From positions 1 through 14,643 of the forward strand of contig JBOGIQ010000128.1 of NCBI GenBank assembly GCA_050742535.1: a DNA stretch of 14,643 nt, given 5' to 3'. This document shows positions 1 through 5,801 of the stretch, one piece after another. A program made the translations under genes and the position numbers. The number at the start of each line of letters is the position of its first letter. The stretch's first letter is position 1. The stretch comes from Gp6-AA40 sp050742535 (lineage in GTDB: Bacteria > Acidobacteriota > Vicinamibacteria > Vicinamibacterales > UBA2999). The notes beneath the pieces were generated by a model. The model had not been told where the DNA came from. It did no database searches and saw only the letters and a program-made list of their open reading frames with translations.

Positions 1-937
1 GATGCCGGATCGCACGCAGGTACCGCTCCGTCAGCTTCGACGCGTCATGGCCCGCGTGGTCGTGCAGCGACGCAAGGACGATGTCGAAACCCGCAAGTTG
101 CTCGTCGTCGAAGTCGAGCGAACCGTCGTGCATGATATCGACTTCGACGCCGTGCAGGATCTGCACTCGCTTGACTCGCGCGCGGGCTTTCTGGATGTCG
201 GCGCCCTGCCGGCGAATGTCGGATGCGGCCAGCTGGCGCGAGGCGAGCGAGCGCTCCGAGTGGTCGGTGATGGCGATGTATTCATATCCGAGCTGCTGGC
301 TCGCAAATGCCATCTGCTCGATCGAGTCGCGTCCATCGCTCCAGGTACTGTGCATATGGAGATCGCCTCGGATATCGCTTGTGCTAACCAGCGGCGGCAG
401 TTCGCCCCGCTCGGCGACACTGATTTCGTCGCCGTCCTCACGGAGCTCAGGCGGAATCTCCGGCAGCTCCAGGTGGCGGTAGAAATCAGCTTCGGTGTCG
501 CTGGCCAGCGGCTGGCCCTGGCGGTCGAGCAGGCGTGCCCGATCGAAGGTCAAGCCCAACCGCTGCGCACGCGTCTGGAGCGCGCTCGTATGCGTTCGCG
601 AACCGGTATGCCACACCAGCGCAGAGCCCGCCTCTTCCGGAACGGCGACGTGCACCGAGACCGTCCCGCGGGCGTTGCCGATGATGAGATGGGTTGCCGA
701 GCGGGCGAGGATGACGGCAGCCGTCAGGCGCGCAAAGCCCGTCAGAACGTCATGGTGCGCAGCGGCGGGCGCCACGGCCAGCAGAGACACGTCGCCAACG
801 GCCGGAGCGAAGCGGCGGAGGCTGCCGAGCGGCGTGATCGATCGCACCGGGAGGCCGGCCCGCTGTGCATCGCGCATGACCGTTGACGCGAGCATGTGCG
901 CACGGCCGAGAGGAATTCTGGTCGTTATCGACGGCAC
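1..937 (-). CDS. polX: PolX-family PHP-domain protein with degenerate polymerase palm, 3' end outside window
   Basis: About 312 residues are visible; the frame is still open at the left edge. Family role: bacterial PolX is a repair polymerase joined to a PHP-type metal-dependent 3'-5' exonuclease. Palm and fingers remnant, residues ~9-170: PLGRA, GSLRR (38-42), HTGSRTH, then the linker LELPEIPPELRE. PHP domain, ~190 onward: HMH (194-196), WSDG, YIAITDHS (His226), LHGVEVDI (Glu265), SLHDH (His292). All visible PHP metal ligands are present. Oddities: the palm GDxD motif reads GDVS (Asp49, Ser51), and the third Asp position is Ser94 (TVSVHV), so nucleotidyl transfer is unlikely. The usual ~150-residue N-terminal HhH region is absent: an in-frame stop lies at 986-988. 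GTG 937 is chosen because the similarity to PolX begins right after it; ATG 895 and ATG 877 are alternatives. It could be a lineage-specific nuclease or a decaying gene. Confidence 0.85.
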   Translation of the reverse strand, partial: MPSITTRIPLGRAHMLASTVMRDAQRAGLPVRSITPLGSLRRFAPAVGDVSLLAVAPAAAHHDVLTGFARLTAAVILARSATHLIIGNARGTVSVHVAVPEEAGSALVWHTGSRTHTSALQTRAQRLGLTFDRARLLDRQGQPLASDTEADFYRHLELPEIPPELREDGDEISVAERGELPPLVSTSDIRGDLHMHSTWSDGRDSIEQMAFASQQLGYEYIAITDHSERSLASRQLAASDIRRQGADIQKARARVKRVQILHGVEVDIMHDGSLDFDDEQLAGFDIVLASLHDHAGHDASKLTERYLRAIRH

Positions 938-983
938 GGAAGGGCTGGCCGCCGTGTGGCCCGCCAGCCATCGTGCATTGTGA

Positions 984-1083
984 CACTAACGCGCCGGGTT
1001 TGTTTTTGAGCGCGATCCGGACGGCGCGTTAGTGGCACGGAAACACAGGTCGCCACTAACGCGCCCAGGTTTGTTTTGAGCGC
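984..1083. repeat. Three-copy short repeat cluster: two direct, one inverted
   Basis: A 30-nt unit beginning CACTAACGCGCC and ending TTTTGAGCGC occurs at 984-1013 and again, slightly diverged, at 1054-1083. Between them the core is inverted at 1023-1036. The inverted core pairs perfectly over 14 bp with 1052-1065 (loop 1037-1051) and over 12 bp with 984-995. It fills most of the 149-bp spacer between the PolX-like gene and the GlsB-like gene, both on the minus strand. In the minus direction no T-run follows the hairpin, so it is not a classical terminator. It resembles a REP/BIME-type intergenic repeat. No gene is seen in this spacer. Confidence 0.85.
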
Positions 1084-1086
1084 CTG

Positions 1087-1347
1087 CTACGGCGTCAGCG
1101 TCCGCCGCCGGGTCATCATGCGATACAGCGCGAGCAGTACAACCGCGCCGACGAACGACATGAGGTAACCCGCCGGCTCGCCTTCGCCGTACCAGCCGAG
1201 CGCCCGCCCGGCGAAGCCGGCCAGCACGGCGCCGGCAATGCCGAGCAGCATGGTCACGATGATGCCGCCGGGATCGCGGCCAGGCATGATCAGCTTGGCC
1301 AGCGCTCCGACGACGAGACCGAACAACATCCATCCAAGAACGGCCAT
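1087..1347 (-). CDS. GlsB/YeaQ/YmgE-family stress-response membrane protein
   Basis: An 86-residue, very hydrophobic protein with three predicted transmembrane segments (about 2-20, 27-48 and 59-76) and a basic C-terminus (RMMTRRR). The family pattern is clear: glycine zipper-like first helix, then LAKLIMPGRDPGG, then a second helix IVTMLLGIAGAVLAGF. These are small inner-membrane proteins (transglycosylase-associated family, PF04226) often induced by stress in other bacteria; their biochemical role is not established. A strong Shine-Dalgarno GGAGGA sits a few bases before ATG 1347. A longer frame reaching 1839 exists, but the family match and the ribosome site fix the start here. The gene is divergent from the hypothetical gene at 1493; the 145-bp gap between them shows no convincing promoter. 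Confidence 0.9.
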   Translation of the reverse strand: MAVLGWMLFGLVVGALAKLIMPGRDPGGIIVTMLLGIAGAVLAGFAGRALGWYGEGEPAGYLMSFVGAVVLLALYRMMTRRRTLTP

Positions 1348-1492
1348 CTTCTCCTCCACCCGATCTGTGGTCCGTGCAGCGGCCCAGCGGGCAGTCGCGG
1401 ACCTCGCCAGTGCTGGTTGCAAGCGTGTTGCCCGTCGTTCGAGTGCCCGGGCCGTTGCAGCCGAGCTTTTTTCAGGCGCAGGATTCGGTAGG

Positions 1493-1906
1493 ATGTGTCC
1501 GGTGTTTTTCGAGCTTCGCGACGCGCTGACGCTCCCGCCGCTCGTCGGCCGGCGGCCGGGCGCCGACCTCGTCAAGACCTCGCGCCGGTCGAACTTCGTT
1601 GCCAGCATCACGGTCAGCCGTGAGGCCGACGAGGACGTCGGATTCCGGGAGGTCTTCATACAGGTGGACGGCAAGGACGTCGGCATGCTGTGGTTCGGCG
1701 ACACCATCTCGCAGGAGCTTCCCGCCGGGCCGCATCGCATTCGAGCCCACAACACCCTGTTTTCGCGAACCCACGACGTGGCGCTGCAGCCGGGCGAGCA
1801 CGCACGGTTCGTGGCGATCAACCGCGCAGGGTGGGGCACGTTCGGCTTGCTGATGATCCTCGGAGCCGCGCCTGTCTACCTGACGTTCGAGCGCGCGCGC
1901 GAGTAG
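1493..1906 (+). CDS. Hypothetical protein, possibly DUF2846/PEGA-like
   Basis: 137 residues, not assigned with certainty. Visible pattern: a beta-rich core with VDGKDVG (58-64), then LPAGPHRIRAH (76-86) and LQPGEHARF (98-106), followed by a hydrophobic C-terminal stretch (about 115-132). The order 'small extended segment, VDGK-hG, hPxGxHxh, PGE' is typical of DUF2846- or PEGA-like proteins that display a small beta domain at the envelope. No signal peptide or lipobox is visible, so the C-terminal segment would have to hold it in the membrane. ATG 1493 has only a weak GGTAGG in front; GTG 1502 is an alternative. The open frame extends upstream to 1238, but that part lies antisense to the GlsB gene and is not credible. 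Confidence 0.6.
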   Translation: MCPVFFELRDALTLPPLVGRRPGADLVKTSRRSNFVASITVSREADEDVGFREVFIQVDGKDVGMLWFGDTISQELPAGPHRIRAHNTLFSRTHDVALQPGEHARFVAINRAGWGTFGLLMILGAAPVYLTFERARE

Positions 1907-1950
1907 ACGACGCGATGGCCCCGCGCCGGAGCCTGTGGCGGGAAGCGCCG

Positions 1951-1959
1951 TGGTAAACT
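1951..1959 (+). promoter_or_regulatory. Possible extended -10 promoter for tRNA-Ala
   Basis: TGG followed by TAAACT (1954-1959) gives an extended -10 element (TGn-TAAACT) about 60 bp before the tRNA. No good -35 hexamer lies 17 bp upstream, where the sequence reads GCCTGT. It is the only AT-rich promoter-like site in the 114-bp gap 1907-2020, so it is the best candidate, held loosely. Confidence 0.35.
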
Positions 1960-2020
1960 CGATTTCGCGCGTGCAGCCGAGACGCTTGCCCGGCGGGCGC
2001 GCCTTCATTTCACTCCAACA

Positions 2021-2093
<73 letters not shown>

Positions 2094-2096
<3 letters not shown>

Positions 2097-2157
2097 GCCT
2101 TCGCTCATGGATGCCGGCGAAGGCGGCCCGCCCAGACGGCGAGCGAGCTACGGCTGG
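2094..2157. repeat. Nested inverted repeat directly after the tRNA
   Basis: Two symmetries overlap. A perfect 8-bp stem GCCTTCGC (2097-2104) / GCGAAGGC (2117-2124) starts at the base after the tRNA's CCA. An outer imperfect pair (11 of 13) links CCAGCCTTCGCTC (2094-2106) with GAGCTACGGCTGG (2145-2157), so the outer left arm includes the tRNA's own CCA. No T-run follows, so it is not a typical intrinsic terminator. It could be a tRNA 3'-processing or transcription-end structure, or an intergenic repeat. The rest of the 142-bp gap to pfkA shows no gene and no clear promoter. Confidence 0.65.
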
Positions 2158-2238
2158 CAAGCCCGAGCATGGTGTTTCGCCCGCACAGAAACCGCACATC
2201 ACCCGCGCTGAACGTGCACAATCGACGAACCTCGCCCG

Positions 2239-3321
2239 ATGCCCACGATTAAGAAAATTGGCGTTCTGACGGGAGGTGGCGACGCGCCGGGTCTCAACGC
2301 CGTGATCCGCGCCGTCGTGAAGGCGGCGTCCAACTCGCAGATCCAGGTCGTGGGCCTGGAGGACAGCTTCGACGGGCTGATCTATCCAGCGAAGTCGCGC
2401 CTGCTCACGCCGCGCGACGTCACCGGCATCCTCAGGCTCGGCGGAACCATCCTCGGCACCGTCAACCGTGGCGACCCGTTCGCCCAGCCGATCCAGACCC
2501 CCGAAGGCACGTTCGACTATGGCGACCGCGTCATCGAGATGTTTCAGCAGATGGGCCTCGATGCGCTCGTCTGCATTGGTGGCGACGGCACCCTGGCGAT
2601 TTCGTACGAGTTCTACAAGAAGGGCATCCCGCTGGTGTGCGTTCCGAAAACCATCGACAACGACATCGTCGGAACGACGAGCTGCTTCGGATTCGACACG
2701 GCGGTCGATTTCGCGACGGAGTCGATCGACCGTCTGCACTCGACCGCGGAAGCCCACCGCCGCATCATGGTCGTCGAGGTCATGGGACGCTACGCCGGAT
2801 GGATTGCGCTGCACAGCGGCGTCGCCGGCGGCGCCGACGTCATTCTCATTCCCGAGATTGCGTACGATCTCGAACGCGTCGCGCAGTGCATCCGCAATCG
2901 TGACGACTGGGGCGCGCGCTTCAGCATCGTCGTCGTGGCCGAGGGGGCGCATGCAAAGGATCAGCGGGCGGCCGTCATCGAGGAAGCGCACATCGGCCAC
3001 GCCGAGCGGCTCGGTGGAGAAGGCGCGCGCGTGGCGAAGCAGCTGGAGGAATTGACCGGCAAGGAGACGCGCCACGTGCTCCTCGGCCACCTGCAGCGCG
3101 GCGGCAGCCCCACGGCGTTCGATCGCACGCTGGCGACCCGTTTCGGCGGGAAAGCCGTGGAACTGATTCTGAAAGGGCAGTTCGGCAAGATGGTGGCGAA
3201 TCATCCGCCGGACCTCGTTCCCGTCCCGCTGGGTGAAGTCGTCGGCAAGACGAAGACCGTCCCGCTCGACAACGACCTGCTGACCACCGCGCGTGCGATG
3301 GGCGTGTCGTTTGGGGACTGA
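2239..3321 (+). CDS. pfkA: 6-phosphofructokinase
   Basis: 360 residues, slightly longer than the ~320 of E. coli PfkA. It phosphorylates fructose 6-phosphate to fructose 1,6-bisphosphate, the committed step of glycolysis, in the cytoplasm. Motifs: the phosphate-donor loop GGGDAPGLNAVIR (12-24), GGDGT (114-118), PKTIDND (136-142) with catalytic base Asp140, MGRYAGW (182-188), and the C-terminal signature LGHLQRGGSPTAFDR. Gly at the GGDG position points to ATP. Lys in PKTIDND is typical of PPi enzymes and of the mixed ATP clade, so the donor is probably ATP but unproven. No convincing Shine-Dalgarno precedes ATG 2239; the start rests on the family N-terminus (KKIGVLTGGGDAPG). The stop codon lies inside the first unit of a repeat array. 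The next gene, frr, converges on it. Confidence 0.96.
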   Translation: MPTIKKIGVLTGGGDAPGLNAVIRAVVKAASNSQIQVVGLEDSFDGLIYPAKSRLLTPRDVTGILRLGGTILGTVNRGDPFAQPIQTPEGTFDYGDRVIEMFQQMGLDALVCIGGDGTLAISYEFYKKGIPLVCVPKTIDNDIVGTTSCFGFDTAVDFATESIDRLHSTAEAHRRIMVVEVMGRYAGWIALHSGVAGGADVILIPEIAYDLERVAQCIRNRDDWGARFSIVVVAEGAHAKDQRAAVIEEAHIGHAERLGGEGARVAKQLEELTGKETRHVLLGHLQRGGSPTAFDRTLATRFGGKAVELILKGQFGKMVANHPPDLVPVPLGEVVGKTKTVPLDNDLLTTARAMGVSFGD

Positions 3322-3576
3322 CGCGCGGTGGGTGTGAGCGGGCACCGGTCGGTGCGAGGCATCTGACGCCGGTCGTGCAATGCGGCTGACGCTGATTGGT
3401 GCAAGACGTCTTACGCTGGTCGGTCCAAGGGTGTCAATTCGCGGCGGGCTGTACGCGGAGAGACTGCGATGTTGCGCTCTCTGAAAGGTCTGCGCTCGCG
3501 GTCATGCGACTCTATCCACCAGCGAAGGCTGTTCGCACCGACCAGCGGAAGTGCGAATCGCACCTGTCTGCGTCAG
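3318..3576. repeat. Degenerate ~24-nt tandem array with inverted counterpart between pfkA and frr
   Basis: Consensus roughly CTGACGCTGGTCGGTGCAAG plus 3-5 nt. Plus-strand units: 3318-3340, 3341-3362, 3363-3385, 3386-3409 and 3410-3434. On the minus strand: 3576-3552 (CTGACGCAGACAGGTGCGAT...), 3551-3528 (CTTCCGCTGGTCGGTGCGAA...), and a poorer one from 3527 (CTTCGCTGGTGG). The first unit on each side contains the TGA stop of the convergent gene: pfkA 3319-3321 and frr 3575-3573. The arms can pair, with a 13-nt perfect palindrome at 3551-3563. The middle (about 3435-3500) shows nothing clear. No gene is credible in this ~250-bp spacer; a 63-residue open frame has no coding character. It may terminate both transcripts. 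Confidence 0.7.
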
Positions 3577-4142
3577 TGCCCGAGTAACTCCTGGTCCTTT
3601 TTCTTCTGCAGTTCGTCGATCGTCTTGACGTGATCGTCGGTCATCTTCTGAATCTGGTCGAGGCCCTTCCGCTCGTCGTCTTCGGAGATCTTGTGCTCCT
3701 TCAGGAGCTTCTTGAGGCGCTCGTTGGCATCGCGGCGCACCTGGCGGACGGCGTTGCGGCCTTCCTCAGCCTGCTTGTGCACGTGCCGTGACAACTCCTT
3801 GCGGCGTTCGTCGGTGAGGGAAGGGATCGGAATTCGGATGACCTTACCGTCGTTCGCCGGGTTCAAGCCGAGATCGGAAGACCGGATCGCCTTTTCAATC
3901 GCTCCCATCAACGACGGGTCGAACGGCTGCGCGAGCATCATCGACGGCTCGGGAATCGACAGTGTGGCGACCTGGTTGATCGGCATCTTCGAGCCGTAGG
4001 CCTCCACGTGAACGCTGTCGAGCAGACCGACGGTGGCCCGCCCCGTTCGTACGTTCGCCATATCGCGGCGGACCCGATCAATGCCACCGTCCATCCGCGT
4101 TTTGACTTCCGCAAACATGCCTTTCAGATCGCTGAATTCCAT
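3573..4142 (-). CDS. frr: Ribosome recycling factor (RRF)
   Basis: 189 residues, close to the 185 usual for the family. With EF-G, RRF splits post-termination ribosomes into subunits in the cytoplasm. The two-domain pattern is clear. The N-terminal helix has MANVRTGRAT (about 28-37). The central beta domain runs from YGSKMPINQVATLSIPEP through PANDGKVIRIPIPSLTDERR. The long C-terminal helices are EEGRNAVRQVRRDAN and KGLDQIQKMTDDHVKTIDEL. A Shine-Dalgarno AGGTGA lies 5-10 nt before ATG 4142. It is the last gene of the operon, 42 bp after pyrH, the usual pyrH-frr pairing. Its stop codon is part of the inverted repeat array. Confidence 0.97.
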   Translation of the reverse strand: MEFSDLKGMFAEVKTRMDGGIDRVRRDMANVRTGRATVGLLDSVHVEAYGSKMPINQVATLSIPEPSMMLAQPFDPSLMGAIEKAIRSSDLGLNPANDGKVIRIPIPSLTDERRKELSRHVHKQAEEGRNAVRQVRRDANERLKKLLKEHKISEDDERKGLDQIQKMTDDHVKTIDELQKKKDQELLGH

Positions 4143-4153
4143 GCTCTCACCTA

Positions 4154-4180
4154 GTTGGTAGTTGGTGGTTAGTCGTTGGT
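4154..4180. repeat. GTTGGT short repeats in the pyrH-frr spacer
   Basis: GTTGGT occurs at 4154-4159, 4161-4166 and 4175-4180, with a related GGTGGTTAG between, so most of the 42-bp spacer is a simple repeat (ACCAAC on the transcribed strand). It ends just upstream of the frr Shine-Dalgarno. Function unknown; slippage-prone sequence is likely. Confidence 0.6.
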
Positions 4181-4184
4181 CGCA

Positions 4185-4931
4185 CTACCCACGAACAGGC
4201 TCATGTGACACGGTCGTGCCGATGGGGTCACCAAGCACGACTCGGCGGATGCTGCCGGTCTCTCGCAGATTGAATACGACGATTGGCAGCTTGTTGTCCA
4301 TGCAGAGGGAAATGGCGGTGGCGTCCATGACCTTCAGCTGCCGCTCGAGGACCTGCAGATAGGAAATGCTTGGGTATTTGGTGGCCGCCGGGTCGAGCAT
4401 CGGATCGGCGGTGTAGACGCCGTCGACCTTGGTGCCCTTCAAGATGACCTCGGCCTTGATCTCCATGGCGCGCAGCGCGGCGGCGGTATCGGTCGTGAAA
4501 TACGGGTTGCCGGTGCCGGCGGCGAAGATGACGACGCGGCCCTTTTCCAGGTGGCGGATGGCGCGCCGCCGGATAAACGGCTCGGCGACGGCACGCATCT
4601 CGATCGCCGTCACGACGCGGGTCAGCACGTTCTGCTGCTCCAGGGCGTCCTGCAGGGCGAGGGCATTGATGACGGTCGCCAGCATGCCCATGTAGTCGGC
4701 CGTCGCGCGGTCCATCCCGCGCGCACTCGCCACGAGCCCGCGAAAGATGTTTCCACCGCCGATGACGATGGCCGTCTCGACGCCGAGGGCCTGAATCTCG
4801 CCGACATCGCGGGCGATACGCGTGGCGACAGCCGGATCGACGCCAAACTGCTGTTCGCCCATCAGGGCTTCGCCGGAGAGTTTGAGAAGGACGCGCTTGT
4901 AGATGGGGGTCGAGGAGGAGTCCGCGGACAT
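4185..4931 (-). CDS. pyrH: UMP kinase
   Basis: 248 residues, the usual size for a bacterial UMP kinase of the amino-acid-kinase fold. It phosphorylates UMP to UDP with ATP, a cytoplasmic step of pyrimidine nucleotide supply. Motifs: VLLKLSGEAL (14-23) at the phosphate site, VIGGGNIFRG, the MGMLATVINALALQDALE helix, RRAIRHLEKGRVVIFAAGTGNPYFTTDTAAALRA-type core (key elements GTGNP and DTAAALRA), KVDGVYTADP, and DATAISLCMDN near the end. Next to tsf and frr it is in the classic order. No Shine-Dalgarno is visible before ATG 4931; instead a long palindrome ends about 15 nt upstream, so translation may depend on folding or on coupling to tsf. Confidence 0.97.
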   Translation of the reverse strand: MSADSSSTPIYKRVLLKLSGEALMGEQQFGVDPAVATRIARDVGEIQALGVETAIVIGGGNIFRGLVASARGMDRATADYMGMLATVINALALQDALEQQNVLTRVVTAIEMRAVAEPFIRRRAIRHLEKGRVVIFAAGTGNPYFTTDTAAALRAMEIKAEVILKGTKVDGVYTADPMLDPAATKYPSISYLQVLERQLKVMDATAISLCMDNKLPIVVFNLRETGSIRRVVLGDPIGTTVSHEPVRG

Positions 4932-4946
4932 CGAAAGACGATTATT

Positions 4947-5051
4947 CCACAGGCCTCGGGGCTCAGGCCCCGGGCCGCAGGGCTGTCTCAGGCCTCAGCC
5001 TGATTCCTCGACCAGCCCTGGGGCCTGAGGCCTGTCGCCCGAGGCCTGTGG
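4947..5051. repeat. 105-nt nested palindrome filling the tsf-pyrH spacer
   Basis: Perfect outer arms of 14 bp, CCACAGGCCTCGGG (4947-4960) and its complement (5038-5051). Inner arms are 10 bp (4962-4971 / 5020-5029) and 7 bp (4979-4985 / 5013-5019), with a central mini-hairpin CAGGC-CTCA-GCCTG (4989-5002). AGGCCT occurs four times (4951, 4990, 5028, 5042). The outer arm begins one base after the tsf stop and the structure ends 15 bases before the pyrH ATG. The transcript would form a very stable rod. No U-run follows, so it looks more like an RNA-stability or coupling element, or a repeat insertion, than an intrinsic terminator. Confidence 0.85.
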
Positions 5052-5052
5052 G

Positions 5053-5655
5053 TTATTCAGCCGCTTCGCCAACCCGGAAGCGAACAAACCGGCTGATCTG
5101 GATGTTTTCTCCCGTCTTCGCACTGGCCTGCGCGACCAGCTGGCTGACGGTCATCTTGTCGTCGCGGATGTACGGCTGGTCGAGCAGCACGAACTGCGAG
5201 TAGAAGCTCCCGAGCTTGCCCTCGACGATCTTCTCGAGCACGTTCGCCGGCTTGCCTTCCTTCTCCATCTGCGCGCGATAGATGTTCTTCTCCTTCTCGA
5301 CCTCGGCCGCGGGCACCTCCTCCCGGCGCACCCAGCGCGGGGAGGCGGCGGCGATGTGCATCGCCACGTCCTTGACGAGGTTGTTGAAGTCGTCGGTGCG
5401 GGCGACGAAGTCCGATTCGCAGTTCACCTCCACCAGGACGCCGATCTTGCCGCCCATGTGGATGTAGCTGCCGATGGTGCCCTGCGCAGTGGCACGGCCG
5501 GCGCGCTTGGCCGCCTGTGCCAGCCCGCGCTTGCGCAGCAGCGTCATCGCCTCTTCCATGTCGCCGTTCGCTTCGGTGAGCGCGGCCTTGCACTCCATCA
5601 TGCCGGCGCCCGTCTTGTCGCGAAGCTGTTTCACCATTTCCGCCGAAATCGTCAT
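5053..5655 (-). CDS. tsf: Elongation factor Ts (short form)
   Basis: 200 residues, matching the short EF-Ts type (as in Thermus) rather than the ~280 of E. coli. It exchanges GDP for GTP on EF-Tu. The N-terminal UBA-like module VKQLRDKTGAGMMECKAAL, with the following helix MEEAMTLLRKRG, is diagnostic. The core has GKIGVLVEVNCESDFVARTD, and the end has LLDQPYIRDDKMTVSQL. Start choice: GAGGA (5669-5665) is 9 nt before ATG 5655 but directly abuts ATG 5664, so 5655 is preferred; ATG 5664 would add three residues. A frame reaching 5706 only translates the upstream inverted repeat. It follows rpsB, as in most bacteria. Confidence 0.96.
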   Translation of the reverse strand: MTISAEMVKQLRDKTGAGMMECKAALTEANGDMEEAMTLLRKRGLAQAAKRAGRATAQGTIGSYIHMGGKIGVLVEVNCESDFVARTDDFNNLVKDVAMHIAAASPRWVRREEVPAAEVEKEKNIYRAQMEKEGKPANVLEKIVEGKLGSFYSQFVLLDQPYIRDDKMTVSQLVAQASAKTGENIQISRFVRFRVGEAAE

Positions 5656-5682
5656 AGTCGCCATTCCTCGAACTCCCAACTT

Positions 5683-5727
5683 CCAATCTCCAACTCCCAA
5701 AACCACTCCTTGGGAGTTGGGAATTGG
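5683..5727 (-). repeat. CCAACTCCCAA inverted repeat in the tsf leader
   Basis: The arms 5683-5700 and 5710-5727 pair in 16 of 18 positions around a 9-nt loop; the perfect core is CAACTCCCAA (5691-5700) with TTGGGAGTTG (5710-5719). A further partial copy (AACTCCCAACTTCC) lies at 5671-5684. The hairpin ends about 12 nt before the tsf Shine-Dalgarno, a position from which it could affect tsf translation. Confidence 0.7.
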
Positions 5728-5743
5728 GCGTGGGCGTTTCTAA

Positions 5744-5778
5744 CTGTACAAACAAAGCGCCGGCTCGCAGGCCGGCGC
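5744..5778 (-). terminator. Terminator-like hairpin after rpsB
   Basis: On the transcribed strand, a perfect 8-bp GC stem (5771-5778 with 5757-5764, loop 5765-5770) is followed by TTTGTTTGTAC. That is the form of an intrinsic terminator, although the T-run is interrupted. It lies 23 nt after the rpsB stop, inside the operon. It would be expected to attenuate tsf-pyrH-frr relative to the upstream ribosomal genes. Confidence 0.7.
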
Positions 5779-5801
5779 ATGGTCCTGCGGATCTCCGTGT
5801 G

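Noticed and set aside
2..886. 294-residue plus-strand open frame opposite the PolX-like gene
   Set aside because: It has no domain pattern and is Arg-rich, as expected of antisense frames in GC-rich DNA; the minus strand here reads clear PHP and PolX motifs.
1238..1492. Upstream extension of the hypothetical gene at 1493
   Set aside because: The extra 85 residues lie antisense to the GlsB-like gene and its leader and have no family character; the structured part begins after 1493.
3318..3434. CRISPR-like array
   Set aside because: The ~24-nt units are back to back and degenerate, without unique spacers, and no cas genes are nearby.
3396..3587. 63-residue open frame in the pfkA-frr spacer
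   Set aside because: It is built largely from the repeat units and overlaps the end of frr; no ribosome site or recognisable domain.
5656..5706. N-terminal extension of EF-Ts to 5706
   Set aside because: The extra residues only translate the CCAACTCCCAA inverted repeat; the family N-terminus and the GAGGA ribosome site place the start at 5655.
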